In this document: one piece after another, positions 1-8,264 of the stretch
Position numbering within the stretch: the stretch's first letter is position 1
Layout of the letters: each line of letters begins with the position of its first letter
DNA from: Butyrivibrio sp.
Lineage (GTDB): Bacteria > Bacillota > Clostridia > Lachnospirales > Lachnospiraceae
Direction: 5' to 3'
Length of the DNA: 64,000 nt
NCBI GenBank assembly: GCA_015056495.1
Contig: SVGC01000017.1
Location: forward strand, 20,858-84,857
Translations under genes and position numbers: made by a program
Notes under the pieces: generated by a model
What the model was told of the DNA's origin: nothing
Seen by the model: only the letters and a program-made list of their open reading frames with translations
Database searches by the model: none

Positions 1-68
1 CACAATGGTTCAGTATCTTAAATCCAGATATTGGACTGTAAACAGCTATAAGGAAAGGAATATAGAAA

Positions 69-269
69 ATGAATAATACCATACCTATATGGGAGAAGCA
101 GCTTCTTACAATAGATGAGGCGGCACTATATACAAATATAGGGCAAAACAGGATATCAGAACTGTTAAAAAAGCCTTCCTGTTCGTTTGTTATCTATATT
201 GGTAGAAAGAAGCTAGTGAAAAGAAAAGAGTTTGAAAAATATTTGTCAGAAAACATTGAACTCGACTAA
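69..269 (+). CDS. xis: Tn916-type excisionase (Xis)
   Basis: Small 66-residue MerR/excisionase-like winged-helix protein. Its N-terminal half (LTIDEAALY...IGQNRISELL) has the 'recognise, helix-turn-helix, wing' pattern of Tn916 Xis, and a basic stretch (IGRKKLVKR) would be the DNA wing. Xis of this family bends element ends and directs the partner tyrosine recombinase towards excision. It lies 77 bp upstream of the integrase, the same order as in Tn916. A good Shine-Dalgarno (AAGGAAAGG) precedes the ATG. The rest of the element must lie to the left of the window. Confidence 0.85.
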   Translation: MNNTIPIWEKQLLTIDEAALYTNIGQNRISELLKKPSCSFVIYIGRKKLVKRKEFEKYLSENIELD

Positions 270-346
270 AGAAATCTAACACAAAGAAGCCGACATATGG
301 TATTATAGAATACTGTATTTAGGCTTCTTTTTGAAAGGAGCTTATT

Positions 347-1486
347 ATGGGCAAAGACTTAAAAGGTAAGGAATTAGGTGTTGGGATTACTCAACAAAAA
401 GATGGTCTTTACAATGCAGGCTTTGTTGACAAACTTGGAAAAAGGAGAGTGAAACGGTTTAAGAAATTACAGGAATGCAGAAAATGGCTTGAAGATGCGA
501 AGTACATAAATGAGCATAGCAGTATTACAGAAGCAAATAACATGATTGTGGATGCATGGTTTGAGTATTGGATTTCGATTAAGGAAAAGACTGTTAGACC
601 AAACACAGTAAGAAATTACCGTGAACGTTATAAAAGAAATATCAGTCATGTAATAGGTAAAATGCTTTTGGTGGATGTTAAACCTATTCATTGTCAGAAA
701 ATTTTTAGTGACATGGCAGATGAGGGTTATAAAACAACAACTATGTATCAGACTAGAATAGCATTATACAATATGCTCGACTTCGCAAAGGAAAACGATA
801 TTATTATCAACAATCCCTGTAAAAAGTCAGTCAGAAGTGACATGGGTAAACCCTCAGAGAACAAAAAGGCTCTGGAAATAAATGAGCAGAAAAAATTCTT
901 GGAGTATGCAAAAGGACAGAGCTATGAAAATCAATACAGATTTATTTTGCAGACAGGTTTAAGAACAGGCGAACTTGTAGGGCTTAAATGGGATGATGTA
1001 GATTTTGCAAAGAAAACTCTAACAATAAGTAGGTCTATGGAGTATAGACATTCCGTAGGGATTTGGAGAGTTGGAGAGCCAAAAAGTGCATCAGGATATA
1101 GAACTATTCCATTGACTGATGAAGCTGTAAGAATTCTTAAAGACCAAAAGATTAAAAACAGTAATTTAAAAGTAGTTCCTATTGAGTGGAGCGACTATAT
1201 ATTTCTTTGTCGCAAGGGAACACCTATAAAGAATAGTACATATGATACAGGACTGTATAAAATATGTAATAAGGCATCTATTAAGCCTTTTGCAATGCAT
1301 GTGCTTAGACATACCTTTGCTACAAGATGCATTGAGGGTGGAATGAAGCCTAAAACCTTACAGAAAATCCTTGGACACTCTAATATAGGAATTACAATGA
1401 ACCTCTATGTTACGACAACAGAGGATGAAAAACAAAAAGAAATTGACCTTGTGGCTGATACATTGATGTTATGCAGTTCAATATAA
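347..1486 (+). CDS. int: Tyrosine recombinase / integrase, Tn916 family
   Basis: Site-specific recombinase that would integrate and excise the mobile element extending leftwards. The 379-residue protein has an N-terminal arm-binding region (about 1-70), a SAM-like core-binding domain (about 70-170, with VRPNTVRNYRERYKRN) and a catalytic domain. The catalytic residues are visible: R206 (LRTGEL), H318 and R321 (HVLRH), H344 (LGHSN) and Y354 (NLYVT). It is close to the Tn916 integrase length (about 405). Being the last gene before chromosomal ychF places the element boundary between about 1487 and 1575. It looks intact, so the element may still be mobile. Confidence 0.93.
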   Translation: MGKDLKGKELGVGITQQKDGLYNAGFVDKLGKRRVKRFKKLQECRKWLEDAKYINEHSSITEANNMIVDAWFEYWISIKEKTVRPNTVRNYRERYKRNISHVIGKMLLVDVKPIHCQKIFSDMADEGYKTTTMYQTRIALYNMLDFAKENDIIINNPCKKSVRSDMGKPSENKKALEINEQKKFLEYAKGQSYENQYRFILQTGLRTGELVGLKWDDVDFAKKTLTISRSMEYRHSVGIWRVGEPKSASGYRTIPLTDEAVRILKDQKIKNSNLKVVPIEWSDYIFLCRKGTPIKNSTYDTGLYKICNKASIKPFAMHVLRHTFATRCIEGGMKPKTLQKILGHSNIGITMNLYVTTTEDEKQKEIDLVADTLMLCSSI

Positions 1487-1508
1487 ATGCTTATATATTA
1501 AAAGAATG

Positions 1509-1546
1509 TGTAACAGTAAATGTAACACCTGTAAGATTGCAGGTGT
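1509..1546 (+). repeat. Direct repeats and small inverted repeat at element end
   Basis: Just after the integrase stop there are two TGTAACA direct repeats (1509-1515 and 1521-1527, 12 bp apart) and a 7-bp inverted repeat (ACACCTG 1525-1531, CAGGTGT 1540-1546). Tn916-type elements have integrase arm-binding direct repeats near their ends, so this is a candidate for those sites; the hairpin could also be a weak int terminator, though no T-run follows. The exact att core cannot be fixed without the other end. Confidence 0.4.
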
Positions 1547-1592
1547 GAAAAAGCCCATAAAATAAAGATTTTTAAAGGAGATATAAGATAAT

Positions 1593-2690
1593 ATGAAACT
1601 AGGAATCGTAGGCTTACCAAATGTAGGCAAATCAACACTTTTTAATTCACTTACAAAGGCTGGAGCACTTGCTGCAAACTACCCATTTGCAACTATTGAT
1701 CCAAACGTTGGTGTGGTAGCAGTTCCGGATGACAGATTAAAGGCTCTTGGAGATCTGTATCATTCTAAAAAAGTTACACCTGCTACAATTGAGTTCGTTG
1801 ATATTGCCGGACTTGTTAAGGGCGCATCACAGGGTGAAGGACTTGGAAACCAGTTCCTTGCCAATATCAGAGAGACAGATGCGATCGTTCATGTGGTAAG
1901 ATGCTTTGAAGATACTAATATTGTTCACGTTGAGGGAACAGTTGATCCTGTAAGAGATATAGAGACTATCAATCTTGAGCTTATCTTTGCTGACCTTGAA
2001 GTACTTGAGAGAAGAATGGCTAAGGTTGCCAAGACTGCACGTATGGACAAAGAAGCAGCTAAAGAGCTTGCACTTCTTGAGAAAGTAAAGGCTCAGCTTG
2101 AGGCTAATAAGCTCGTAAAAGATATGGATATCGAGGATGAAGATGAGAAGAAGCTTCTTCACAGCTTTGATCTTCTGACAGAGAAGCCTGTTATCTTTGC
2201 TGCTAATGTCAAAGATGATGATCTTGCAGATGATGGTGCATCTAATCAGTATGTTACAGCTGTAAGAGAATGGGCAAAAGATAATAACTGCGAAGTATTT
2301 GTTATCAGTGCTCAGATCGAAGCTGAGATCTCAGAACTTGATGATGATGAAAAGAGCGAATTCCTTGAGAGCCTTGGCCTTGAGAAGTCTGGTCTTGATA
2401 AGCTCGTTGAGGCAAGCTACAGAACACTTGGCCTTATGAGCTTCCTTACATCCGGTGAAGATGAGACAAGAGCATGGACTATCAAGATCGGTACAAAAGC
2501 TCCACAGGCAGCAGGTAAGATTCATACAGACTTTGAGAGAGGATTTATCAAGGCTGAGGTTATCAATTATCAGGATCTTCTCAGAGAAGGCTCACTTTCA
2601 GCTGCAAGAGAAAAAGGTCTCGTGCGCATGGAAGGTAAAGAGTATGTTGTACAGGATGGCGATGTTATCCTTTTCAGATTTAATGTTTGA
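1593..2690 (+). CDS. ychF: Redox-regulated ATPase YchF (Obg family)
   Basis: Ribosome-associated P-loop ATPase of the Obg family. The 365-residue protein has G1 GLPNVGKST (about residues 7-15), the switch II region [10 protein letters not shown], a coiled-coil insertion (about 120-200) and a C-terminal TGS domain with the typical ending ([16 protein letters not shown]). Length is standard for YchF (363-365). A strong RBS (AAAGGAG) lies upstream. It is a housekeeping gene and marks where the chromosome resumes after the integrative element. Confidence 0.97.
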   Translation: MKLGIVGLPNVGKSTLFNSLTKAGALAANYPFATIDPNVGVVAVPDDRLKALGDLYHSKKVTPATIEFVDIAGLVKGASQGEGLGNQFLANIRETDAIVHVVRCFEDTNIVHVEGTVDPVRDIETINLELIFADLEVLERRMAKVAKTARMDKEAAKELALLEKVKAQLEANKLVKDMDIEDEDEKKLLHSFDLLTEKPVIFAANVKDDDLADDGASNQYVTAVREWAKDNNCEVFVISAQIEAEISELDDDEKSEFLESLGLEKSGLDKLVEASYRTLGLMSFLTSGEDETRAWTIKIGTKAPQAAGKIHTDFERGFIKAEVINYQDLLREGSLSAAREKGLVRMEGKEYVVQDGDVILFRFNV

Positions 2691-2704
2691 TAACTAAGCA
2701 ATTG

Positions 2705-2775
2705 ATGAGTCACTGGGGACGTATCAAAATGACTCGTTTTTGAAAATGAGAATTTTGAACGTCCCGGTGACTCAT
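2705..2775. repeat. Long imperfect palindrome between ychF and lgt
   Basis: A 71-bp inverted repeat: ATGAGTCAC (2705-2713) pairs with GTGACTCAT (2767-2775), GGG/CCC and ACGT/ACGT extend it (2716-2722 with 2759-2765), then TCAAAAT (2724-2730) pairs with ATTTTGA (2752-2758) and CTC with GAG, leaving a loop of about 12 nt. It lacks a terminal T-run, so it is not a standard terminator. It resembles REP/MITE-type mobile palindromes of Firmicutes. It probably also separates the ychF and lgt transcripts or their stability. Confidence 0.7.
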
Positions 2776-2796
2776 TTTCATATATCAGGAGGAAAA

Positions 2797-3765
2797 ATGG
2801 TTGAGATGATGGGGCCGATGGACATTGCATTTCCGCATTTGAACATTTACTTGGAAAATGTACCGAAAAGCTTTACAGTATTTGGTTTTACCATAGCCTT
2901 TTATGGCTTGATAATTGGCATAGGAGCGCTGCTTGGAGTAATGCTTGTGGCGCAGGTTGCCAAGCGTACAGGGCAGGATCCTGATCTGTACTGGGATCTG
3001 GCGATATATCTGCTGATTTTTTCTATAATAGGAGCAAGGCTATACTATGTGGCTTTTTCCTGGGATATGTACAAGGATAACCCGATATCTATCCTATATA
3101 TAAGAAATGGCGGCCTGGCTATCTATGGCGGTATCATCACAGGTTTTATAACACTTTTCTTTTATACAAGGATCAAGAAAAAGAGTTATTTCCTTCTTGC
3201 TGACACAGGTGTATTTGGAGTAATTGTTGGACAAATATTTGGCAGATGGGGTAATTTTACTAACAGAGAGGCTTTTGGCGAATATACAGATGGACTGTTT
3301 GCCATGAGACTTCCTATTGATGCTATCCGTACCAATGAGATCACTGATACTATGTGGGAGCATTTTGTTGAAGGTACTAATTATGTACAGGTCAGCCCGA
3401 CATTCCTATATGAGAGTATGTGGAATGTGATGATCCTCGTACTGATGCTACTATATGTAAAACACAAGAAGTTTGACGGAGAAGTAGGACTTCTCTACAT
3501 TGGTGGTTACGGTCTTGGAAGACTTTGGATAGAAGGTCTTCGTACAGATCAGCTGTTAATACCACATACGCAGCTGCCTGTTTCACAGGTGATTGCTACT
3601 TGTCTGTTCCTTTTTGCTGTTATCACTGATATTGTGGTAAGAGTACTTATTGCCAAGGGCAAGATCCAGCCGGCATTGATTTCTAAGTATACGGAACATG
3701 ATAAGAGCGAAACTTCTAAAGAAGAAAAAATAGAATCTTCCACAGAAGAGAAAAGCGAAAAATAA
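2797..3765 (+). CDS. lgt: Prolipoprotein diacylglyceryl transferase
   Basis: Integral membrane enzyme that moves diacylglycerol from phosphatidylglycerol to the lipobox cysteine of prolipoproteins. Several TM segments are visible (for example FTIAFYGLIIGIGALLGVML, LYWDLAIYLLIFSIIGARLYY) and the Lgt signature GRWGNFTNREAFG lies about 60% from the N-terminal end of the first half. The open frame extends upstream to a TTG at 2740, but that part is inside the palindrome; I place the start at ATG 2797, 4 nt after AGGAGG. The C-terminus is a charged Lys/Glu/Ser tail. Substrates in this window include the lipoproteins at 15.3, 30.0 and 44.5 kb. Confidence 0.95.
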   Translation: MVEMMGPMDIAFPHLNIYLENVPKSFTVFGFTIAFYGLIIGIGALLGVMLVAQVAKRTGQDPDLYWDLAIYLLIFSIIGARLYYVAFSWDMYKDNPISILYIRNGGLAIYGGIITGFITLFFYTRIKKKSYFLLADTGVFGVIVGQIFGRWGNFTNREAFGEYTDGLFAMRLPIDAIRTNEITDTMWEHFVEGTNYVQVSPTFLYESMWNVMILVLMLLYVKHKKFDGEVGLLYIGGYGLGRLWIEGLRTDQLLIPHTQLPVSQVIATCLFLFAVITDIVVRVLIAKGKIQPALISKYTEHDKSETSKEEKIESSTEEKSEK

Positions 3766-3889
3766 TTTTTAAAAGCAAAGAAGTCCCTAAATTAGCAAAT
3801 GAACGTAAATTTAATAAAATTATTTATTTTTTTATATTAACAAAATATAGAAAATGAAAATTAAATATAACACAAGATATTGTGTAAAG

Positions 3890-3917
3890 GAGCCTAAACT
3901 CGCGTTTGGGCTCTTTT
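3890..3917 (+). terminator. Rho-independent terminator after lgt
   Basis: Ten-base-pair stem GAGCCTAAAC (3890-3899) with GTTTGGGCTC (3904-3913), tetraloop TCGC, followed by TTTT. It ends the lgt transcript and isolates the mraZ promoter. The stretch 3766-3889 holds no gene and is very AT-rich. Confidence 0.8.
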
Positions 3918-3946
3918 ATTTTGCTAAAAATGCTGAAAACAGCCTC

Positions 3947-3975
3947 TTGTTTATTAGAAAAAATTACTATATAAT
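3947..3975 (+). promoter_or_regulatory. Sigma-A promoter of the division cluster
   Basis: TTGTTT (3947-3952), 17-bp spacer, perfect -10 TATAAT (3970-3975). The predicted start site, around 3982, falls exactly at the first GTGG box of the MraZ operator, so repression by MraZ would occlude the initiating polymerase. Confidence 0.8.
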
Positions 3976-3982
3976 CTATTTA

Positions 3983-4027
3983 GTGGTAAAAAGTGGTTAA
4001 AAGTGGATGAAAGTGGTAGATAAGTGG
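3983..4027 (+). promoter_or_regulatory. MraZ operator: GTGG repeat array
   Basis: Five GTGG boxes at 3983, 3993, 4003, 4013 and 4024; spacing is exactly 10 bp for the first four and 11 bp for the last, which contains the GTG start codon of mraZ. MraZ is known to bind direct GTGG/TGGGN repeats one helical turn apart in its own promoter in Mycoplasma and E. coli. This is the expected autoregulatory site for the whole cluster. Confidence 0.85.
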
Positions 4028-4464
4028 GAGCAGCATTTAAAGGCGAATATAGCCATTCAATTGATGCAAAAGGTAGACTTATAATCCCTTCCAAGTTCCG
4101 CGAGATTCTCGGTGAGCAGTTCGTGGTTACGAAAGGGTTTGATGGCTGTCTGTTCGTTTTTGCCACTGATGGATGGGAAGCTTTTGAGGAAAAGCTCCAG
4201 GCACTGCCTATGGACAAGCCTGAAGCCCGTGTGCTCGGAAGATTCTTTATCGCAGGTGCTATCGATGCTGAACTCGACAAGCAGGGACGTATCCTTCTTC
4301 CAACCAATCTGCTAGAACATGCAGGTATTGAAAAAGAAGCTGTCATAGCCGGTGTGGGAAATAGAGCAGAAATTTGGAGTAAAGAAAAGTGGACTGCTGC
4401 ATCAACCTTTGATAATATTGATGAGATTGCTGCCAAAATGTCAGAGTATGGACTTAGCATTTAA
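4024..4464 (+). CDS. mraZ: Transcriptional regulator / division protein MraZ
   Basis: 146-residue MraZ with two SpoVT/AbrB-like beta-barrel repeats, each carrying the DXXXR signature: SIDAKGRLIIPSKFR near the N-terminus and ELDKQGRILLPTNL in the second half. It binds the upstream GTGG array and autoregulates the division cluster. The start is a GTG that is itself part of the last operator box; there is only a weak Shine-Dalgarno, so translation may be low or leader-dependent. First gene of the cluster, 37 bp before rsmH. Confidence 0.95.
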   Translation: MGAAFKGEYSHSIDAKGRLIIPSKFREILGEQFVVTKGFDGCLFVFATDGWEAFEEKLQALPMDKPEARVLGRFFIAGAIDAELDKQGRILLPTNLLEHAGIEKEAVIAGVGNRAEIWSKEKWTAASTFDNIDEIAAKMSEYGLSI

Positions 4465-4501
4465 ACAGCTCTAAATCATTTATCAGAAAAGGATCATTTA
4501 A

Positions 4502-5440
4502 ATGGAATTCAAACACACATCCGTACTTCTTGAAGAAGTAATTGACAACTTAAACATAAAACCAAACGGAATCTATCTTGATGGAACACTGGGAGGCGGA
4601 GGACACAGCTTCCATATAGCTGAGAAACTGACCGAGGGTGGAAGACTCATAGGTACTGATCAGGATGCTGATGCGATTGCAGCAGCTACCAAGAGGCTGG
4701 AGCCTTTTGCAGATAGAGTGACCATCATTAGAGATAATTATGAAAATGCGGCCAGAAGAGTTCGTGAGATGGGCATAACTGGCGTAGACGGCATCTTGCT
4801 TGATCTTGGAGTATCATCCTATCAGTTGGACAATGTGGAAAGAGGTTTCTCTTATAAATATGACGACACACCTCTGGATATGCGTATGGATGACAGACAG
4901 CCGTTGTCTGCAAGAGATATAGTCAATGATTACTCTGAGATGGAACTTTTTCACATCATTAGAGATTATGGTGAAGACAAGTTTGCCAAGAACATTGCAA
5001 AACACATTGTAGCGGCAAGAGCCAATGGACCTATAGAGACCACAGGTCAGCTCAATGAGATCATCAAAGCCGCTATACCGGCCAAGATGAGAGAAAAGGG
5101 CGGACACCCATCCAAGAGAACCTATCAGGCAATCAGAATCGCATGTAACAGAGAACTTGATGTTCTGCAGAACTCACTGGATGGCTTTATAGATCTGTTA
5201 AATCCGGGCGGAAGATTTTGTGTTATAACATTCCACTCATTAGAAGACAGAATGGTCAAAAATAATTTCAGGACCAATGAAAATCCATGTACATGTCCAC
5301 CGGAATTTCCGGTCTGCGTATGTGGTAAGAAATCCAAAGGAAAGGTGATTACAAGAAAACCTATCCTTCCAAGCGAGGAAGAGCTGGAAGTAAACAGCAG
5401 ATCCAAGAGCGCCAAGCTCAGAGTTTTTGAAAAAATCTAA
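4502..5440 (+). CDS. rsmH: 16S rRNA (cytosine(1402)-N(4))-methyltransferase
   Basis: SAM-dependent methyltransferase (formerly MraW) that N4-methylates C1402 in the 16S rRNA P site. 312 residues, normal size. The SAM-binding motif [12 protein letters not shown] (about residues 24-35), the [12 protein letters not shown] motif, and the C-terminal signature with Cys-rich stretch ([13 protein letters not shown]) and [11 protein letters not shown] ending are all present. It follows mraZ as in nearly all dcw clusters. Confidence 0.97.
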   Translation: MEFKHTSVLLEEVIDNLNIKPNGIYLDGTLGGGGHSFHIAEKLTEGGRLIGTDQDADAIAAATKRLEPFADRVTIIRDNYENAARRVREMGITGVDGILLDLGVSSYQLDNVERGFSYKYDDTPLDMRMDDRQPLSARDIVNDYSEMELFHIIRDYGEDKFAKNIAKHIVAARANGPIETTGQLNEIIKAAIPAKMREKGGHPSKRTYQAIRIACNRELDVLQNSLDGFIDLLNPGGRFCVITFHSLEDRMVKNNFRTNENPCTCPPEFPVCVCGKKSKGKVITRKPILPSEEELEVNSRSKSAKLRVFEKI

Positions 5441-5479
5441 AAGTGTTAAAAAACATTAACAGAAAGGGGGCAGATGATC

Positions 5480-5932
5480 ATGGCACGTAGTAGATATAAT
5501 TATGGAAGTGCTGCAAGAAGGGTGAGAGAACCAGAATACGAAGAGCAAAGAGTGCGTGTTCATCACGTTGCTCCTTCTGTTCATTCTAAGAAAAAGCAGC
5601 ACATGAATTTATTCGGACTTATAATTTTAACATGTGCTCTTATTGCAACCGGTGTTATACTATCTATATATATTTATTTACAGTCTGAGATTACAAACAG
5701 TGTAAAAAATATCGCAAAACTAGAAAGTCAGCTTAATACACTAAAACAGGATAATGACGAAGCATATAATAGAGCCAATAGCAATATTGATCTGGAGGAG
5801 ATCAAGAGGATTGCAATTCAGGAGTATGGTATGACATACGCTGATGAAGGCCAGGTAGTTACTTATTCCGGTGGAGAAGGTAATGATTATGTGCGTCAGG
5901 TAGCACCTATTCCTCAGGATAGTGGCAATTAG
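5480..5932 (+). CDS. FtsL-like cell division protein
   Basis: 150-residue bitopic membrane protein: basic cytoplasmic N-terminus (to about 43), one TM helix (LFGLIILTCALIATGVILSI), then a short heptad coiled coil (ITNSVKNIAKLESQLNTLKQ) and a conserved IAIQEYGMTYADEGQVV segment like the FtsL/DivIC family. FtsL sequences are poorly conserved; position between rsmH and pbp is the main support. An ATG at 5474 is in frame, but ATG 5480 has the better spacing (9 nt) to the GGGGG ribosome site. Role: scaffold of the FtsQLB/FtsWI complex. Confidence 0.8.
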   Translation: MARSRYNYGSAARRVREPEYEEQRVRVHHVAPSVHSKKKQHMNLFGLIILTCALIATGVILSIYIYLQSEITNSVKNIAKLESQLNTLKQDNDEAYNRANSNIDLEEIKRIAIQEYGMTYADEGQVVTYSGGEGNDYVRQVAPIPQDSGN

Positions 5933-5952
5933 TCAGGGGAGTCTTTGTTGGT

Positions 5953-8169
5953 ATGAAAAAAAGAAAAAAGGCACAAAGGTTTACAACTGGAATGAAAAAG
6001 AAGCTGATAGTACTGTTTTTATTTGTACTATCAGCTTTCGTTGGATTAGGAGCCAGATTGATCCTGATCACTAAAAATAATGGTGAAGAATATGAGAAGC
6101 AGGTCCTTTCTCAACAGGCATATGATTCAACTACTATTCCTTACAGAAGAGGACAGATTCTTGATGCCAATGGTACAGTGCTTGCTTACAGTGAAAAGGT
6201 GTACAATCTGATACTTGATACTAAAGTTCTTTTATCAGATGAAGACAATGTGGAGCCTACTGTCAATGCACTTGTCCAGTACTTTGGACAGGACAGACAG
6301 ACTCTTATGACTTACATTCAGGAGCATCCAAGTTCACAGTATTATACGCTTGCCAAGCAATTGTCATATGACGAGATCAGCGAATTCAACTCTCTGATAA
6401 CTATCGGAAGCGATAACTATGATTCTTCCATAGCAGGAGTATGGTTCGAAGAAAATTATCTTAGGAAATATCCTAACGGATCTCTTGCCTGCGACGTTGT
6501 GGGATTTACAACAAGTGATAACAATGGTCTCTATGGCCTTGAAGAATATTACAATGATACCTTGAACGGTACAGCAGGAAGGACATATGGCTATCTTGAT
6601 GATGATTCCAATCTTGAGAGGACCACTATTCCTGCAACTGATGGTAATAGTATCGTAACTACTATAGATGGTAATATCCAGACTATCGTTGAGAAATATC
6701 TTAAAGAATTCAATGACGAATATACCAATGCTTATCGTGAAGGTAATGGAGCTCAGAATGTGGGTTGCGTAATCATGGATGTCAATTCCGGTGATGTTCT
6801 GGCAATGGCCAGTTATCCGGTGTATGACCTCAATGACACCAAGAATACTGAGAATCTCCTAGGCATGCCTCTTCTTGACTCTACAGGAAGTAAAACAGGT
6901 GAAATTATCACTCAGGAAGCCGTTGATGCAATGGATTATGAGCAGCTCTATACCAACCTCAACTCTCTATGGAAAAATTTCTGTATTTCTGAAACCTACG
7001 AGCCTGGTTCAGTTGCAAAGCCTTTTACTGTTGCAACCGGAATTGAATCAGGTGCCATAACAGGAAATGAGGTGTATAATTGTGAGGGTTCTCTTACTGT
7101 AGCTGATACACCTATCAGATGCCATAACAGATATGGTGATGGACTTGTATCTGTTTCAAGAGGTATCGAGATTTCTTGTAACGTAGCTATGATGTACATT
7201 GGACAGGCTATTGGATCAGATACTTTTGCCAAATTCCAGCAGACTTTTGGCTTTGGCCTCAAGACTAATATCGACCTTGCAGGAGAAGCCAGAACAGCCA
7301 ATCTTGTATACAGTGCAGATGATATGGGACCTACAGAGCTTGCTACAGGTACATTTGGCCAGGGCTTTAACGTAGATATGATCGAGATGATCACAGCCTT
7401 TTGTTCACTTATAAATGGCGGAAAACTCTACGAACCACATGTTGTCAGCAAGATAGTCAATGCTTCTGGAGCAACAGTTGAGAATATTGAGCCTAGAGTG
7501 CTTAGACAGACTATTTCAGAAGAGACATCTGAAAAGCTTATTGAGATGTGTAATCTGGTTGTTGCCGGTGAAGAGGGTACAGGTAAGACTGCAAGACCAG
7601 CCGGATACATGATTGGTGGTAAGACAGGTACAGCCGAGACTATTCCGAGAGATAAGATCAATTACGTTGTATCTTTCATGGGATATGCACCCGCAGATGA
7701 TCCTCAGATTGCCATATACGTAGTTGTAGACAGACCAAATGCCCAGTATCAGGCAGATGCCAAGTTTGCTACAAGGATTGTTAGAAAAGTCCTTACAGAG
7801 GTTCTTCCATATCTCAATATTCCTATGACAGAAGAACTGTCTGAGAGTGAGATAGCGGAGCTTGAAGAGTTAAAGGCATCTATGACCATCACTACAAATC
7901 TTGATACAACTGAGGGTGAAGATACTGAAGGTAAAAATGGCGAAGAAACTACAGAGGATAGTGCTACAGAAGAATCCTCAGATTCTACGGAAGCTACTTC
8001 CGAAGAACCTATATGGAAGTCATTTGAAAAAGATCCGGAAACAGGATATCTGATTGATCCAAATACAGGAGAGATGCTTGATCCGGAAAATGGTCAGGTA
8101 ATAGGTGGAAGTGCCTATTCAGATGAGATGATCGAAAGCGGCAATGCAGGAACTGCAGGCTCGGAGTAA
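5953..8169 (+). CDS. Penicillin-binding protein 2 / FtsI-type transpeptidase
   Basis: Class B PBP that cross-links septal peptidoglycan, partner of FtsW. 738 residues: N-terminal TM (about 15-37), pedestal/dimerisation domain (to about 230), transpeptidase domain with S353-V-A-K356, S408-C-N410 and K557-T-G. After the catalytic domain (about residue 640) there is no PASTA domain; instead an acidic, Thr/Ser/Glu-rich tail followed by a PETGYLIDPNTGEMLDP segment. FtsI versus SpoVD cannot be decided on sequence alone, although absence of PASTA argues against SpoVD. RBS GGGGAG lies 12 nt upstream. Confidence 0.93.
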   Translation: MKKRKKAQRFTTGMKKKLIVLFLFVLSAFVGLGARLILITKNNGEEYEKQVLSQQAYDSTTIPYRRGQILDANGTVLAYSEKVYNLILDTKVLLSDEDNVEPTVNALVQYFGQDRQTLMTYIQEHPSSQYYTLAKQLSYDEISEFNSLITIGSDNYDSSIAGVWFEENYLRKYPNGSLACDVVGFTTSDNNGLYGLEEYYNDTLNGTAGRTYGYLDDDSNLERTTIPATDGNSIVTTIDGNIQTIVEKYLKEFNDEYTNAYREGNGAQNVGCVIMDVNSGDVLAMASYPVYDLNDTKNTENLLGMPLLDSTGSKTGEIITQEAVDAMDYEQLYTNLNSLWKNFCISETYEPGSVAKPFTVATGIESGAITGNEVYNCEGSLTVADTPIRCHNRYGDGLVSVSRGIEISCNVAMMYIGQAIGSDTFAKFQQTFGFGLKTNIDLAGEARTANLVYSADDMGPTELATGTFGQGFNVDMIEMITAFCSLINGGKLYEPHVVSKIVNASGATVENIEPRVLRQTISEETSEKLIEMCNLVVAGEEGTGKTARPAGYMIGGKTGTAETIPRDKINYVVSFMGYAPADDPQIAIYVVVDRPNAQYQADAKFATRIVRKVLTEVLPYLNIPMTEELSESEIAELEELKASMTITTNLDTTEGEDTEGKNGEETTEDSATEESSDSTEATSEEPIWKSFEKDPETGYLIDPNTGEMLDPENGQVIGGSAYSDEMIESGNAGTAGSE

Positions 8170-8264
8170 CGTGTATTATTAATTTGGTTAGGGCGGCATG
8201 CCATAACAGGGCATGACCTTTCTGATATATATTTAGTAAAAAGATTTAGAAAAGAGTAACAGAA

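Noticed and set aside
2740..2796. Longer lgt start at TTG 2740
   Set aside because: The extra 19 codons lie in the palindromic repeat; AGGAGG and ATG at 2797 are a much better start.
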